This document shows positions 35,459 to 47,394 of a DNA stretch of 64,000 nt, piece by piece. This stretch comes from Sphagnum compactum (taxonomy: Eukaryota > Bryophyta > Sphagnopsida > Sphagnales), in assembly GCA_965153455.1 (NCBI GenBank), contig OZ234493.1:16668213-16732212 (forward strand), read 5' to 3'. Numbering within the stretch: the first letter of the stretch is position 1; each line of letters begins with the position of its first letter. The position numbers were made by a program, and so were the translations under genes. Under the pieces are notes generated by a model. That model was not told where the DNA came from. It saw only the letters and a program-made list of their open reading frames with translations, and did no database searches.

Positions 35459-35766
35459 GGGGTGTGTCACCCTGTGACCTTGCCATTTACATTTAAAAGT
35501 ATCTTAATCCAAAAGAAGAATCATGGAAACTCAAATATTTCATCATGTACAAATAAAAATCTGCAAAAAATCCTCTAAAAGAAACCAAAATCCTTCAAGA
35601 TATTATAATTCTAGAACTAATTTCAAGTTCAACACAAGCCAAAATATCATCTTTCAAAAATCCTCATATAAAAATAGACCTATTACCTAGGGGCCAAATT
35701 CCCTTAAGCTACTATACTCTACAATGAATCTAAACACAATATCCTTGCCTCGGTAGGCAAGGCGAA
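35459..35766 (-). mobile_element. R1 repeat, copy C (inverted)
   Basis: On the plus strand it starts GGGGTGTGTCACCCTGTGAC and ends TTGCCTCGGTAGGCAAGGCG, the complement of the R1 start. Internal phrases such as AAATCCTCATATAAAAATAG match copies A, B and D in inverted sense. Confidence 0.75.
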
Positions 35767-37249
35767 TAAAGAAAGGACGTATGTCCTTGCAGATTAGCTG
35801 ACATCCACTATTCATCCATCTTGATGTGCTGGTGGGCAGTTCTCAACATTGTAACCTTATTGTCCTTTCAACAACGTCTACTCTGGTGTTGGTTGGGTAT
35901 AAAGCCGTGTTGTGCGGTTCTTGATTTTAGGGTATAACCTTCGGTTTCGGTTCTGCACCCACACCACAGAGGGACGGTTCTGGGTCTGGTTGGGGTATTA
36001 GAAATTTTAAGAACCTTGGGTTGGATCAGGTTCCAGTTATTTCATCAATTAATAAATTGGTTCCGGTTCCAATTGGGTTATTACAAACCAAAAGAGTCAT
36101 CCAGTTAATTATAGGTGCTCAAATATTTGATGGTTTGAGATCTGGTTTTTGTTCATTTTGATGTTTATCCCGATTCCCAGTTCCCCATTATGTTTAGGTA
36201 GATTGATTAACGATTAGGTTAGTGGTTAGGTTGGGATAGTTTCCAGTTAATATAGGATTAGGGTCCAATTTGAGTGTGGTATCCAGTTGACAGTACACCA
36301 ATTTAATTGGCATGGAATCTGGCTCTTGTGAGTTCTTATTGTAAGATTGTGACTAAATGGATATATACAAGTAAATTACACGTTAAAAAACCAGTGTTCT
36401 AATCAAAGATGTCATTCCAATGCAGTAGTCATACAATGAAAACTAGCATCTAAAGTGTAACATAATTGTCATAAAGGAAGAATTGTTCACCCCATAGCAC
36501 AAAAAAAAAGTTGGGGGTCGATGTATTAAAGAATAAGCAAGAACAACCCATGAAACACTCCTAAGAACTAAGAACCTTTCTACTTACAAAATAGGACTAC
36601 TCTTTTTGTAACCAGAAGGTCCAAGTTCCAAGCTTATGATCCTATAAACTAGAAAGGCAACATTGACAACAAAAAACTTTGATCTACAAGGTTTAGGGTC
36701 ATCTGCATTAGATATGCAATAGTTCCTCCATTGGCAAAAAATAGAAAGCTCCTCCTTCATCATCTACTTTTTCTTACAACTTGGAACCCATCCCGCAACC
36801 CTTAAAGAAAAAAATGGTGGGCTGTCTAGATCAAACAGTCCTTCAATGACAAAAAAAAGTTGTCACACTCATTATGCTATACAAAGCTAGCTCCCCCAAA
36901 TACCACAGAATCCCTAAGAACCCCACAAACTCTTGTGAAGGATCTTGAAACACCACAGAATCCCCAAATGCCATAGAAGTTTATTGCCATGCCCTTTAAT
37001 ATGCCACCATCCCCTTATTAGACCCAAAATTTGAAACCAACAAATCTTAACTAATTTCTAGACTACATTTAGCACTAATGTGACAACTTTGCATACCTCC
37101 ATTGTCTCATCATTTCTACATGCTCACCTTAGGTTAGTGCAGAATGAAACAAAAAAAATAGGAAAAATGTGAAGACCTTTCCTCCATCAACCAGCAATTT
37201 GAAGCTACCACCTCTTCATCATACTTGCAATCAATAGAAAAAAAACCTA
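35767..37249. other. GGTTC-rich sequence and non-coding DNA
   Basis: From 35930 to 36310 GGTTC, TTCCGGTT and CCAGTT words are dense, as at 43190-43450 in complementary form. From 36400 to 37249 nothing is recognised. Confidence 0.5.
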
Positions 37250-39340
37250 AAGTCTAACAATGTTATCATCGACTTCTAGAAGCCCAATCAACCTATATCG
37301 TCTTCATTTTCTTCCATCACTATTCCTTCCATTTCCATGAAGTCTTACATGGACATTGTACGTGCTTGACCATCATCTAGCCAATTTTTATAGATGCTCA
37401 CAAGCATTTCTAGATTTTTTATGCCCAATTTGGACCATCACATGTTTATGCATGTATCAGCAACATTGAATACCTTTTCAGTCTCAATTTGTGACCCAAC
37501 AATCCCTAGAATCTATCGAGCCACAAAAACAACATAAGAAAATTGTGATTCATGAAGCTTTCACCATGCAAGTAGGTTTTTGCATTCCTCATCACGTACC
37601 TTCCTAATTCTATAATGGCTTAGTTGTTCCTTGACCACTAATAAAACCATTTATTTGTTAATTTCCATTAGGTCATACAATGACCCAACTCCATAATTGC
37701 TCACTTTAAAATTAGTCAATGTAGAGGGGGCAACAATTTCACTTACAATAGATGGGTTCAAAAATTTATGAACATGAACCAAAAACGAAAATAAAACATA
37801 CCTATCATATTCACCTACAATTAGAGCAACTTTCTCCTTCCCAAAATACTAAACGACTAGCCTTAGGCCTTTGAATCGTGGGTCTAACATCATACACAAC
37901 ATATTATGAGCTTTGCGTTCTTGAAAGGATATCAAAAATGAAAGGAAGGGTTGAAGAACAATTACCACTTGCTTTTGCATATGTTGCCGCAAAACTTGAA
38001 ATTTGGCATCAAAATCCTAAGTTTGTGAGGAATCATGTACCAAACATTGTACCTACATTTTGATGACTAAAGAAACTGCAACAACAAGCACATCAAATAA
38101 TAACCAATATCCTTGACTTTGGTTAACAACACATTGGGTAACAACAGGCCCCAATGTATTTGAAACAATTTGGGCTACAATCCAAACCTAAAGGTTCGGC
38201 ACACATCCTTATAGGGCCATAGACTATTATTGTCCATAACAACATACAATTGTGTTCTTAAATTCTAGCACGTCTCTTGGAATAAAATCACTTTTGAAGC
38301 AAATATTGTCTTCACTAGAGTTTTTAACTTGTGTGGACGTATGCCCATATCCAAACAAGTTTTTTGCCATTCTTAATACCCTTTTCCATTTTTTTTTGTT
38401 GAGATGACGGTTTTCTACAAAATAGATTAACATTTTTTTATGGAGATTGATGTTAGTCCAATAGACATTTTAGTGTCATTTGTTGCATACTAGCAACATT
38501 TAGACATTGCATGCCCCCAACAACTCCTTATAAATGGTGTTGTCAACCCTAATACCTCGCAAGAAACAACAAAAGTTAAGGCAGTGGTCACAGTACTTAG
38601 ATTGTTGCCTTCATCTTTTACATATGCAAGGATCTTAACATTCAATCCATATGTTGATAACATTTCATTCACTTATATGGCCATGGCAGCCTTAAAGGTT
38701 TCCGCAATCTCAAACAAGCCGGATTATTACATGACCAGGCTCCCAATTGTGGTTCAAAAACTGAAACAATCAAAACAAAAATGTTCACTTCTCCTCTTGA
38801 TATCCATAAATCAAAACTCGTCGTGAAAATATCACAAGCTTCAACAACTTCAAAAATGAATTTATTTTTGGTCTTTTCAACTAACTTCAACAAGATGTCA
38901 TTCATTATTTAATGCCTTGATGGGAAAAAAACACGAGGATTTTGCTTCAAAATTAACCTTTTAAGGAATGGTGATTCAACAAAAGACAAAGGCACCAATT
39001 CTTTAGTAATGAATAGGACTAGATCCTTTTCAAATTGAATATGTTTGGGATTATTCTTATTATAAGTCCGAGTAATACTTCCAAAGAAAGATGTAATGTT
39101 GGACGGGGTGGGGCCAAACCTTTTTTTTGCTGATCTTCTATAGATCCCAACCCAACAACCTTCTCTCGTTCAATCCAGTCAGTCCATATTTTCTGATGAC
39201 TTGTCTCCAAATGTTTTCGAAGTGTTGAAATTTTATTGGCAAACTTGTAGTTAATGATGCCGCCCTTTCTAAGTCCTACATGTGCAATAGCAACATGGTA
39301 ACACAAAAACACATCTCAATTGCTTAAGTTTATTCGTGAT
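37250..39340 (-). pseudogene. hAT-superfamily transposase relic (BED finger, RNase H-like, dimerisation domains)
   Basis: Going down the minus strand the expected domain order is present. BED-finger end at 39312-39150: KISTLRKHLETSHQKIW. RNase H-like part at 38850-38780: FTTSFDLWISRGEVN. Then AYVKDEGNNLSTVTTALTF and HAMSKCC (38672-38490), a FIPRDVLEFKNTI block near 38270, and the C-terminal hAT dimerisation region at 37560-37440, ILGIVGSQIETEKVFNVAD, followed by NLEMLVSIYKNWLDD. At least two frame changes and many stops are present; several stops stand at positions that are Gln or Trp in this family (for example before ILGIVGSQ and after LLAW). The element is dead. It belongs to the same family as the plus-strand copy at 51746-54170, but the two differ considerably, so they are separate old insertions. 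Confidence 0.85.
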
Positions 39341-40696
39341 ATAATTTTGTAGGTGCTAAATATGGTATTCCATGAATAAATTAATTAGTTATATATCACT
39401 ATTGGGTCCTTGTCTTATTCCATGAGAATGAGTACCATGTAAACATATGAACTAGGACAACACTCAATCCATTCTAATTTTGGAAAATAATTCTAGTAAA
39501 TCCACATGCAATGCTAAAACACAATAAAATTGAAGAAAGCACATCTTTCAATTTCATAGAAACAATGTTCCCCTTTCCTTCCTCTCATAACTCCTATGCT
39601 TATTATTTCTTTGTAGTAGATCAACAAAACCATAAAAATAATCACCATCAGAACCCCTTTCAATTTAGTCGAAATGTTTTTTTATATTCCTTGCAAAACG
39701 GTTATAACTACCTAATTGTTTAGCAAATCAACTTGCCACAAATCGACTACATTGTGCTGCCATAACGATATGTTGCCATACCGATTTGCCTATATTGTCA
39801 TACCGATTTGCCTACTCTGTTATTTTGACTTGTCTATACATATCAACTTGCCTCTCTACTTACTAGTCTATATCCTTTTCCTAACATTATTCCCTTTTTA
39901 ACTATTGTAGTGTCCCCACACAGCAACTAAGTGTTCCAAATCTGGTTAAGATGTCCATTACTCTGAGCATAGAATGTCATTCGAGCATGGGTAAAATAGT
40001 TGTCTATCTCATTGTAAAACAACTCTGTACCATCCTTGGTTGTTGTAATTTGCTCACCCCTCACATACTAATTGATTCAATTAGGTTTCACTTGGTGAGG
40101 AAGGCATTGTTGATAGTGTGCAATCTTACCAATTTGTGCTCGTTTTGTTAATTAATCCACTAGGTGTCAAGTGCGCAAAATGGCTACTTGTAGGTAAAGT
40201 GCATCATGGCCAAGGTGAACACCTACTACATAAAACTTTGTGAACTCACAATTCATTCTCCACATGATTGCTTCCATTGCACGATCTCCCAGGTTGGTGA
40301 GGCAAATTAACTATTAGTAGCAATCCATCATTCATGCTCAACATGAATTCAATTTACCACATGGTCTAGGATAGTCTCCATTCGCATCATGGCAAAAGTT
40401 GGTCTACTGGAGACAACAATTTGGTGCCAATGGAATATTCATGATAGGCATATTCCAACCTATAATAATACTTCAAAGCATAGAGCCCCGTGCAGCCCCC
40501 CTCGAAATCTAATACTCCATATCCTCTTGGTTAATGGTACTAGATGTAACAACATATTATGTTGTAAGTTAGGAATTCTCTCCACTCCAAATCTTCTATA
40601 GCCCACATTGCTAGAAACTGCCTTTCAGTGATATGACCTCCTAATAATGGGCAGTGTTATTCCTACCCTTAAAGAAGTCTAAAAATGATGCAGAAG
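39341..40696. other. AT-rich DNA between two minus-strand relics
   Basis: No recognised gene. Near 39770-39850 the phrase CATACCGATTTGCCTA recurs with variants, a small local repeat. Confidence 0.5.
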
Positions 40697-42840
40697 CTAA
40701 TATGTTTCTGGGTTTGGGAGCAATGGCAAATCATACTCTAACTCTAGCATCATATGCACCATATCATTTTTAGAATACGGCTTGACATTTGCCTTTTCTA
40801 TTAAAGTTGGATGCTCCAACCTGGGAGCAATAGCTCCATAGATCATCTTCTTCATCCTGGACTCTACCCACTCCCCATCCATGCTAGTAGTTCGATCCTT
40901 GTTTTCCACTTTTTGCTATTTTGTTTTACCCTTGTCTATAGGATCTACTACTATTTCTTACTTCCTTATCAAATTCTTGATAAGTGTTGTTTCATCCCCA
41001 TCCTTTTTTTGATAAGGAGACTTGCTTTGCCTCTTCTTGAGTTGTTTTTTCACTAACAACCTCCATTATGTCTTCTTATTTTTTGTCTTTCTTTTCCAAT
41101 TGTTGAATATGCTCATATGCAACATCAAGGGCATTGGTGTACTTCCTTGTTTGCTTGAAATGCCATCTTTTGAACTTTGCTTTAACCTCCTCCAGTAGCT
41201 CACCCATCTCTATTGGAATTTTTTAACAAGTTCATCATATAATGTGACTTTGTTTTCGTTTTCAGTGGCCACACTTTCCCAATTATTGGTGGTTTGCAAA
41301 GTAAGTAACTCCACTTTACCTTGTGCCACCTGTAATTCCTTCAATAATTTCTTTTCCTTTTGCCACTAGAAGTTTTTGATCCTTGTGATGAGTTTCACAA
41401 GCATTCTCCACAATTGCTAATTGAGTATTCAATTCCTCTTCTCGCTAGTGCAGAACCTCATCCATTCTCTTCAATTATTCATACAGGTTATGTTGTTCAT
41501 TTCTGAGTGTTTTGATTTCCTTGTTCCTAAAGTCGATTTCTGCATCAACTTTTGTGATGATCTCTTGATGATGTTTTAATCCTTCTTTCTTTTCTGTCTC
41601 TACAATTTCTTTAGCCATTTTGTATTCCTTCATAATTGTCTCCTCTTGAGTATGTGATTTCATGAGTTTTTAGTGTAGTTATTTGATTTTCTTCTCTGTT
41701 TCCTTCAACAACCTCTCCTAGTTTGTTTTGTCATGTGTTAGCTAAGCTTCAAGATGGAGGTTCTTATTCTATGCTTCTACTAAAGCTTCAACTATCCCCC
41801 TCTTCTCATTTTCTAGAAAAATAACTCTTGCCTTCAACTGAAACATTTATTCTCTTGGAATCCTTTGGCTTTTTCCATAAAATGTTTTCTCTACTTGGTT
41901 GCTAGTTGCTTCTATGTTTCCTCTAGTTGCTTTGCCATCCTCTCATTTTCCTTTTGTAGCTCTTGAACTTCAGCATTTTTCTTCCTAATTTTATGTGCCA
42001 ACATCTCCAATTTCTTAGCCGCTACATCTAAGTCCCCATTAGTGGATGCACTATTTTCCATAACCACTAACTCCTTTGCCATATCATTAGTAGCTTCTTG
42101 CCATTGCTAGTCCATCAATACTAATGCCCTTGCATGCAGTTCTTCCTTTCTGTGCTGCATTTTTTCTTCCTAGTGTTGTTCATCTTCTTTGTTTGTTCAC
42201 CTTCTTCAAGTTGCATTAACATCTCCTTTTCTAACTGTTGATGAAATGGCTCTTGTACTGCAATAATTTCCACATCCTCATCTTCCAAGTATTGAAATTT
42301 GTCATCCTCTCCTCTAGTGACTACCTCTTTCACTCTTCCCTTTTCCATCTCCATATTTATTGGAACATTTTGCATACCCTATTTTTCTATCAATTGCGTC
42401 TCTACTTCCACAATGGGTACCAAGGATTTGGCCATTTTCTCACTAGATATTTCAACATTCTTCCTTCCAATATCATTCAAAATGTTTGAAGCTTTAGTAA
42501 CTTCACGAGGATTCCCCTGTTAGCTTAGAGATACCTCCATAATCATTTGTTATACCTGTGATCTCCTTACTTGTGGTTATAGTCAATTTGTTCTTCTTCT
42601 TGTGTACTAGTAGGATTGCATTAATGTCCACAATCATTTTCCCCCTCCTGCTTTGGTTTTTCTTCCTAGTCCCAATAGACTATTCTTTTTGTGGCTCCCA
42701 CTGCTTCAAGAAATAATGACCAATAATGGTCAAAGCTGGTTGGACTAAGGTATTCCCAATTTTCCCTGCCCTGTGCTGAATGGCAATAATCTCATTTTGC
42801 AACTTTTCAGAAAGCTAAACAACCTAATTAACCTTATCCT
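40697..42840 (-). pseudogene. Long coiled-coil protein gene, decayed
   Basis: The minus strand encodes, with about half a dozen stops and frame shifts, a protein of perhaps 700 residues. The N-terminal part near 42820-42540 has QLSEKLQNEIIAIQHRAGKI and KQWEPQKE; the central part is heptad-rich and highly charged (EVQELQKENERMAKQLEET near 41950; EIDFRNKEIKTLRNEQHN near 41490), predicting a long coiled coil; the end (40909-40697) reads SRMKKMIYGAIAPRLEHPTL and ends with PLLPNPETY. I do not recognise the family. Stops mostly replace plausible Gln or Trp codons. It follows the orientation of the hAT relic and might be cargo of the same element or an unrelated host gene relic. Plus-strand frames here are shadows. 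Confidence 0.55.
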
Positions 42841-43480
42841 TCTTTGCTACCAACATTGTTGAAATTAGAAACCTTGATGGAGATGACACAAAAATAAACA
42901 AAAACAAAAACCTTAGGGACCTGACTTTTTAACTTGATGAAGACTAGAATGCAAGCGAAGAAGAAAACTAGAGAAGCGCAACCTGCAATGGAGATGAAGA
43001 ATAAAGAATAAAGATTAGAGTGTGAGGTGATGGTGATGAAAACAAAATGTAGGAAGGTGGAAAGGTTCATGGAGACAATGACACAACTAAAAAGTGAAAC
43101 CTGAAGTGCAAGCACTGAAAACGTGATGGAAACAACAAACACAAAAAAAGACACGAAAACAAAAACACTAAATTGAAACCAGAACCGGACTTTTGAGAAA
43201 TGTCGGTTCTAGTTCCGATTCTAAACCTTAACCTTAACCGACCCAACCAAGTCTGGTTATCAACTTTTAAAAAAAAATCCAAGGTTTGGTTTTTAGGTAG
43301 GTTCCCATCCAACCTAGAACTGAGGGTAGGTTCTTATGTCAATTCTCGCACCTTGCGGTTCCTCAATTCCGGTTATTTTTAGGTTTCAACACTTTGAGTC
43401 GATTCCGGTTTGAATATTAGGAACCGGAATCGGAACTTGAACCAGCAGTTCTAACCTGCCAAAGTGGTTAAGCCCAACAC
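42841..43480. other. Non-coding DNA ending in GAACC-rich sequence
   Basis: 42841-43180 is a purine-rich stretch without a convincing frame. 43190-43450 is crowded with GAACC, GGTTC and CCGGTT words like the subterminal parts of the hAT-like elements. Confidence 0.5.
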
Positions 43481-43487
43481 TGGTATG

Positions 43488-44727
43488 TAGTATGTAGGCC
43501 TGTGCCTGGTCTCAACACTTGTACCAGGACCTAACCAAGATGACATGGGGCAATGTCATCTTTAACCTGGTATTTAGGGTCAATTGCTTTCTTTGTTTCT
43601 AGTACTCAGTATCTAATAGGTAGATGATTTACATGTTATCTTGATATTTAAATAAGTACTACTACTTATTTAGAATAGTCACCAACACACTCATAAGAAA
43701 GACAAAATGTGTGAATTGGATGCTTTTAGAGGGTGGTTTCTTACAAATGCCTATAATTTTTTGTTCACAGATTTTATCATTAGAGAGATGAAATATTTAA
43801 CATCTTCATCACCTCCAGGTGGACATTTAGAAATTTTCATTTGATGATTTTTTGGATTATTTAATGATGAAACTGACCATAGGCTAGGGGAGTCATCATT
43901 GTTGATATATCAATGGGGGAAAAGCAATTTCACGTCCTATTCAAGGTTAGTGTATTTTAAAAAACAATTAATTTTTTTTCATCTTGCATTATACTCAAAC
44001 TGTCAACTTTATTGCTGCATTTTCTTTCTTTTATGAAAGACTTTATTATATCAAAACAATTTTCACACATAAAAATAGAATTTTAGAATGGCTTTCAAAT
44101 TTCTAGAATAATGATAATTAAGAGCTATGTTTTTGTTGTCGTGACCAACTTGCCATTGGACATGCATGGCTGACTCGTTGAATTGGCCTAAATTAAAATT
44201 TGAAATGCTCATGTATACAACTTCTAATCATGTTAATCAAGACCCTTTTTGCACATACTAAAGCAAAGCGCATTATGCATATGGTGAAGTCAAAATATGC
44301 ACGTAAAAACCATGTTTGAAAGCTCTTTACAGTATTTAGAATACCAAATCAACGATAACAAAGAAATTTGTCTTGTTAAGATGAATCATTCTCCACAAGA
44401 CATGTGGGGACATCTCAATCCATTGAGCTCGATTTTGAATTCCCCAACACATGAAGTACCAAAAGCCCGACAACATGAAGAGTAAGTTGGACATGTTTGT
44501 TTTCCCACTTGGGGTCCAAGCACATATGCATAGCCATGTACAATGAGAGTTTTTGTTTCCAAACATTTTTGGGTAAAAAGTTGTTCTTTCTCCTCATTCT
44601 CAGCTCTTTTATATATATTTTAAAACCAGTGTTGTCTGCCACTATTGAGGAGAACCTCTGGTCTTTATTCTATATATATATATGTTTTTGATGAAACCCT
44701 TGGGTTCTAGTTGGAAGTATTTTTTAT
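43488..44727. other. Intergenic DNA, nothing recognised
   Basis: 43490-43650 carries the CTGGTA-type repeat shared, inverted, with 18500-18700. The rest has no supported gene. Overlapping frames at 44297-44690 on both strands lack motifs. Confidence 0.5.
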
Positions 44728-45035
44728 TGGCATTGCCTACCAAGGCAAGGATATTGCGCTTAGATTCATTATAGAGTATAGTAGCTGAAGGGATTTTGGC
44801 TCCTAGGTAGTACGTCTATTTTTATATGAGGATTATTGAAAGATGATATTTTTGGCTTGTGTTGAACCTTGAGATTAGTTATAGAGTTATAATAACTTGA
44901 AGGCTTTTGGTTTCTTTTAGAGGATTTTTTGAAGATTATATTTTTGCATGGTGAAATATTTGAGTTTCCATGATTCTTCTTTTCCCTTAAGACACTTTTT
45001 AATGTAAATGGCAGGGCCATAGTGTGACACACCCC
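44728..45035 (+). mobile_element. R1 repeat, copy D
   Basis: Begins TGGCATTGCCTACCAAGGCA and ends GGCAGGGCCATAGTGTGACA plus CACCCCC; most internal phrases of copy A recur in the same order. The minus-strand 87-codon frame inside it is broken in copy C and is therefore not a conserved gene. Confidence 0.75.
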
Positions 45036-46327
45036 CTTGTTGTTGGATGTAAACTGTGCTCTGGGTTTGAGACTAATTCTGCAAATTGCTATTTATCCTT
45101 TGGTTCTGGATTCCTTTACCAAATAATTCAAATTGGATGTGCTTTTGAAAACCGGGTCCAATTCCACAAATTGGCCCACATCTAGCTAGAAGATTGCATG
45201 GAGTTTCAATGTTGTACGATAAATCTAAAATCATCATATAGTTGAGAAGTACAACCTAGTTCCAATTCATTCAAAAAAGTAATAATGGTTGCTTAGAAAT
45301 AGCCCAAAAAAATGTAACTTACTTGCTTAGGAACCCAAATTTGCATTAACAAGGTGTGCAAGCAACTAAGTTCCAGTTTAGGGCTGATTCTAATTTTCTG
45401 GTTCCAACAAGAGGTTAATTCCAAGTCCAATTCTAATGTTCTGGTTCCCACCAAGAGGCCAGATCCAAGCCCAATTCTGCAGAACTTGCAGTCCAAGTAC
45501 TTGAAAACTGGAATAAATGTTTTTAGCCCATAACTCTGAACCCACCCAACATAGAATCAAACTAAAGTGTAGGGTAACACCCAAGGAGTGGACGGAAAGT
45601 AATGACTTAGTGTTGTACGTAGGTACCTACTCACTAGAGTGGTGATGTGCAAGAGCGACCTACAGTAAATGCATTAAAAGAAATGACGAGCAATCTTTTA
45701 TGCGTGCTTGGTAGGTACGTAAAAATCCCAAAGGAAGAGTCTCATCTTTTCGTAATCGTAAGTAAGTTAACCCAAACCCACTCTTCCAGGCCACGCGGCG
45801 CGATACCCAACCACTAGAACGAGCGGTGGGGAACTGTCCGGCTCGGTCATTGGCTACGGTGCGGTAGCCCCTGTGAGATGTGGCCAGTGGGTGGAATAGA
45901 TATGTATTGAATATCTCTACACTGTACAGTAAAAAGTAGGTTCCTCCCTAGCCTACAATATGGGATAGATATGTAGGTAGTAGGTTCCAGGCCTGTTTTT
46001 ATTGGCGAAATCTCGTCAAGAAAAGAAATTAAAATGAAAATTTCAAAAAATAAAGAATTGATTCTGGTGGTTTTCAATCGCCAAAAGTGATGGAAAAAAA
46101 ATTTAAATTTCACTAGATTTACATATTTGGTTTTCATTATTTAGCCAAAAATATACAAGGATGATTAAATATCTGTACTTCATATTTGGCTAAATCTTCC
46201 TATGGATGATAGTCACTTTGGCTACAAACAAAAATTCCTACTGGTTCTAGTTACCTTCTGGCCCCCCTAATAGGTAGCTACAAAAGGACTGCTCGGTGCT
46301 GGCTCGCCTGTTCGTTCTGCAATGTAA
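45036..46327. other. Intergenic DNA, nothing recognised
   Basis: Composition rises in GC from about 45600. A short tandem duplication of TTCCAAGTCCAATTCTAATG-like phrases lies at 45370-45480. No supported gene. Confidence 0.5.
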
Positions 46328-47031
46328 GAGCATGTCCACCAACGCTTAGTATGTGACCCTGCCCTCGACATCTTAGAGGAGTGAGTTTCATTAGTGGAGT
46401 ACAGTCAATCCTCTGGAAGACTGCTGGGACCCTGAACATGTATGTACAGCTTTCCAGCGCCTTGGAGGAGCCCTAGACGAGTCTAATAAATACAGTCAAA
46501 TCGTATTTATTGATTGCTCTCTGTTTCTGATTGGCTAGATAGTTTGATTGGTCCCAGTGGGTTGCTCTGCGTACTCTCCCACCTACTTGCAGTCCCACTT
46601 TCAGTTTTATGGGTGGGGTTGAAAAACATTAGTAACTAAAACTTGAATGTGAGAAACATTACTGAGCGGTGGTGGAGTATGTGACGACCGATCAGTATGT
46701 GACCCTGTGAAAATATATTTCACATCCAAGTTTTGGTTATGTACTCTTTTCCAACCCCACCCATAAAACTGAAACTCGGACAGGAAATAGGTGGGGGACT
46801 ACTAATAGCAAAGCATCTGGACCAATCATTACGATGGGCCAATCAGACACGCTGAGCAGCATTTAGATCATATTTATTACACTATTTTCTGTAGGTGCAC
46901 AGCTCTGCTTCACCATTTACCATGGCGCAATGGGCCAAAACCAATTTCCTGAGCCAAACCGGCATACGTTAGATTTTCATCATCCAATTTTACTGTGCAG
47001 GATCACATAGTGAGCACCATTGGAGATGCTC
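46328..47031. mobile_element. 704-bp foldback element (long terminal inverted repeats)
   Basis: The left arm starts GAGCATGTCCACCAACGC and continues through GTATGTGACCCTGC; the right arm ends in the complement, with GCAGGATCACATAGTGAGCA and CCATTGGAGATGCTC. Further in, CCCACCTACTTGCAGTCCCA with TTTATGGGTGGGGTTG on the left is answered by CAACCCCACCCATAAAACTG and AAATAGGTGGGGG on the right. The arms together fill nearly the whole element, leaving a loop of a few tens of bases near 46670-46710. The GAGCATCTCCAA-type tip is common in plant PIF/Harbinger-like MITEs, which duplicate TTA/TAA; the flanks here are TAA and TAC, so that assignment is tentative. Confidence 0.8.
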
Positions 47032-47394
47032 TACGTAACAAGGAAGTTCTTCCTAGCCTAGAGTATGTAGGAGATAGGTACCTTCTGGCCTGTAGTACGT
47101 ACAAAGGAACAGGTTGGTTGGCTGGTTAGTTGGGTTTTGTGTACCTTGTCTCTGGTTTGGCGACCGGGATTCATTGGGGAACAACTTCCCAAAAATGAGT
47201 GACCTTTTTGGAGACCCCAGTCTGGTTGGCAGCTTGGAGTCTCTTGTTCCCCGACTTGGTATCCAATCCGGTCACCGCTGAGGTGCACTCCCGGCAACAA
47301 ACTTCTGGTTGGGAACAGCCGGACATCAGGGTCCACTCATTCGGGATTTGGATCTGCCTCTCGCCGTCCACAAGTTTAGATCTTTTGGTGGAAT
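47032..47394. other. GC-balanced intergenic DNA
   Basis: No supported gene; overlapping frames on both strands. Confidence 0.4.

Larger units (their letters stand above)
35884..43487 (-). mobile_element. Possible large hAT-like element enclosing the transposase relic
   Basis: The left boundary CTGGTGTTGGTTGGG (35884) and the right boundary CCCAACACTG (ending near 43487) are roughly inverted, and both are followed inward by several hundred bases crowded with GGTTC (left) or GAACC (right) words, the same signature as the smaller hAT-like elements here. Between them lie, both on the minus strand, a hAT transposase relic and a long coiled-coil relic. No target duplication could be matched, and the unit could equally be two elements with similar ends. 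Confidence 0.35.

Noticed and set aside
44769-45032. 87-codon minus-strand ORF within R1 copy D as a conserved R1 gene
   Set aside because: The corresponding frame in copy C contains several stops.
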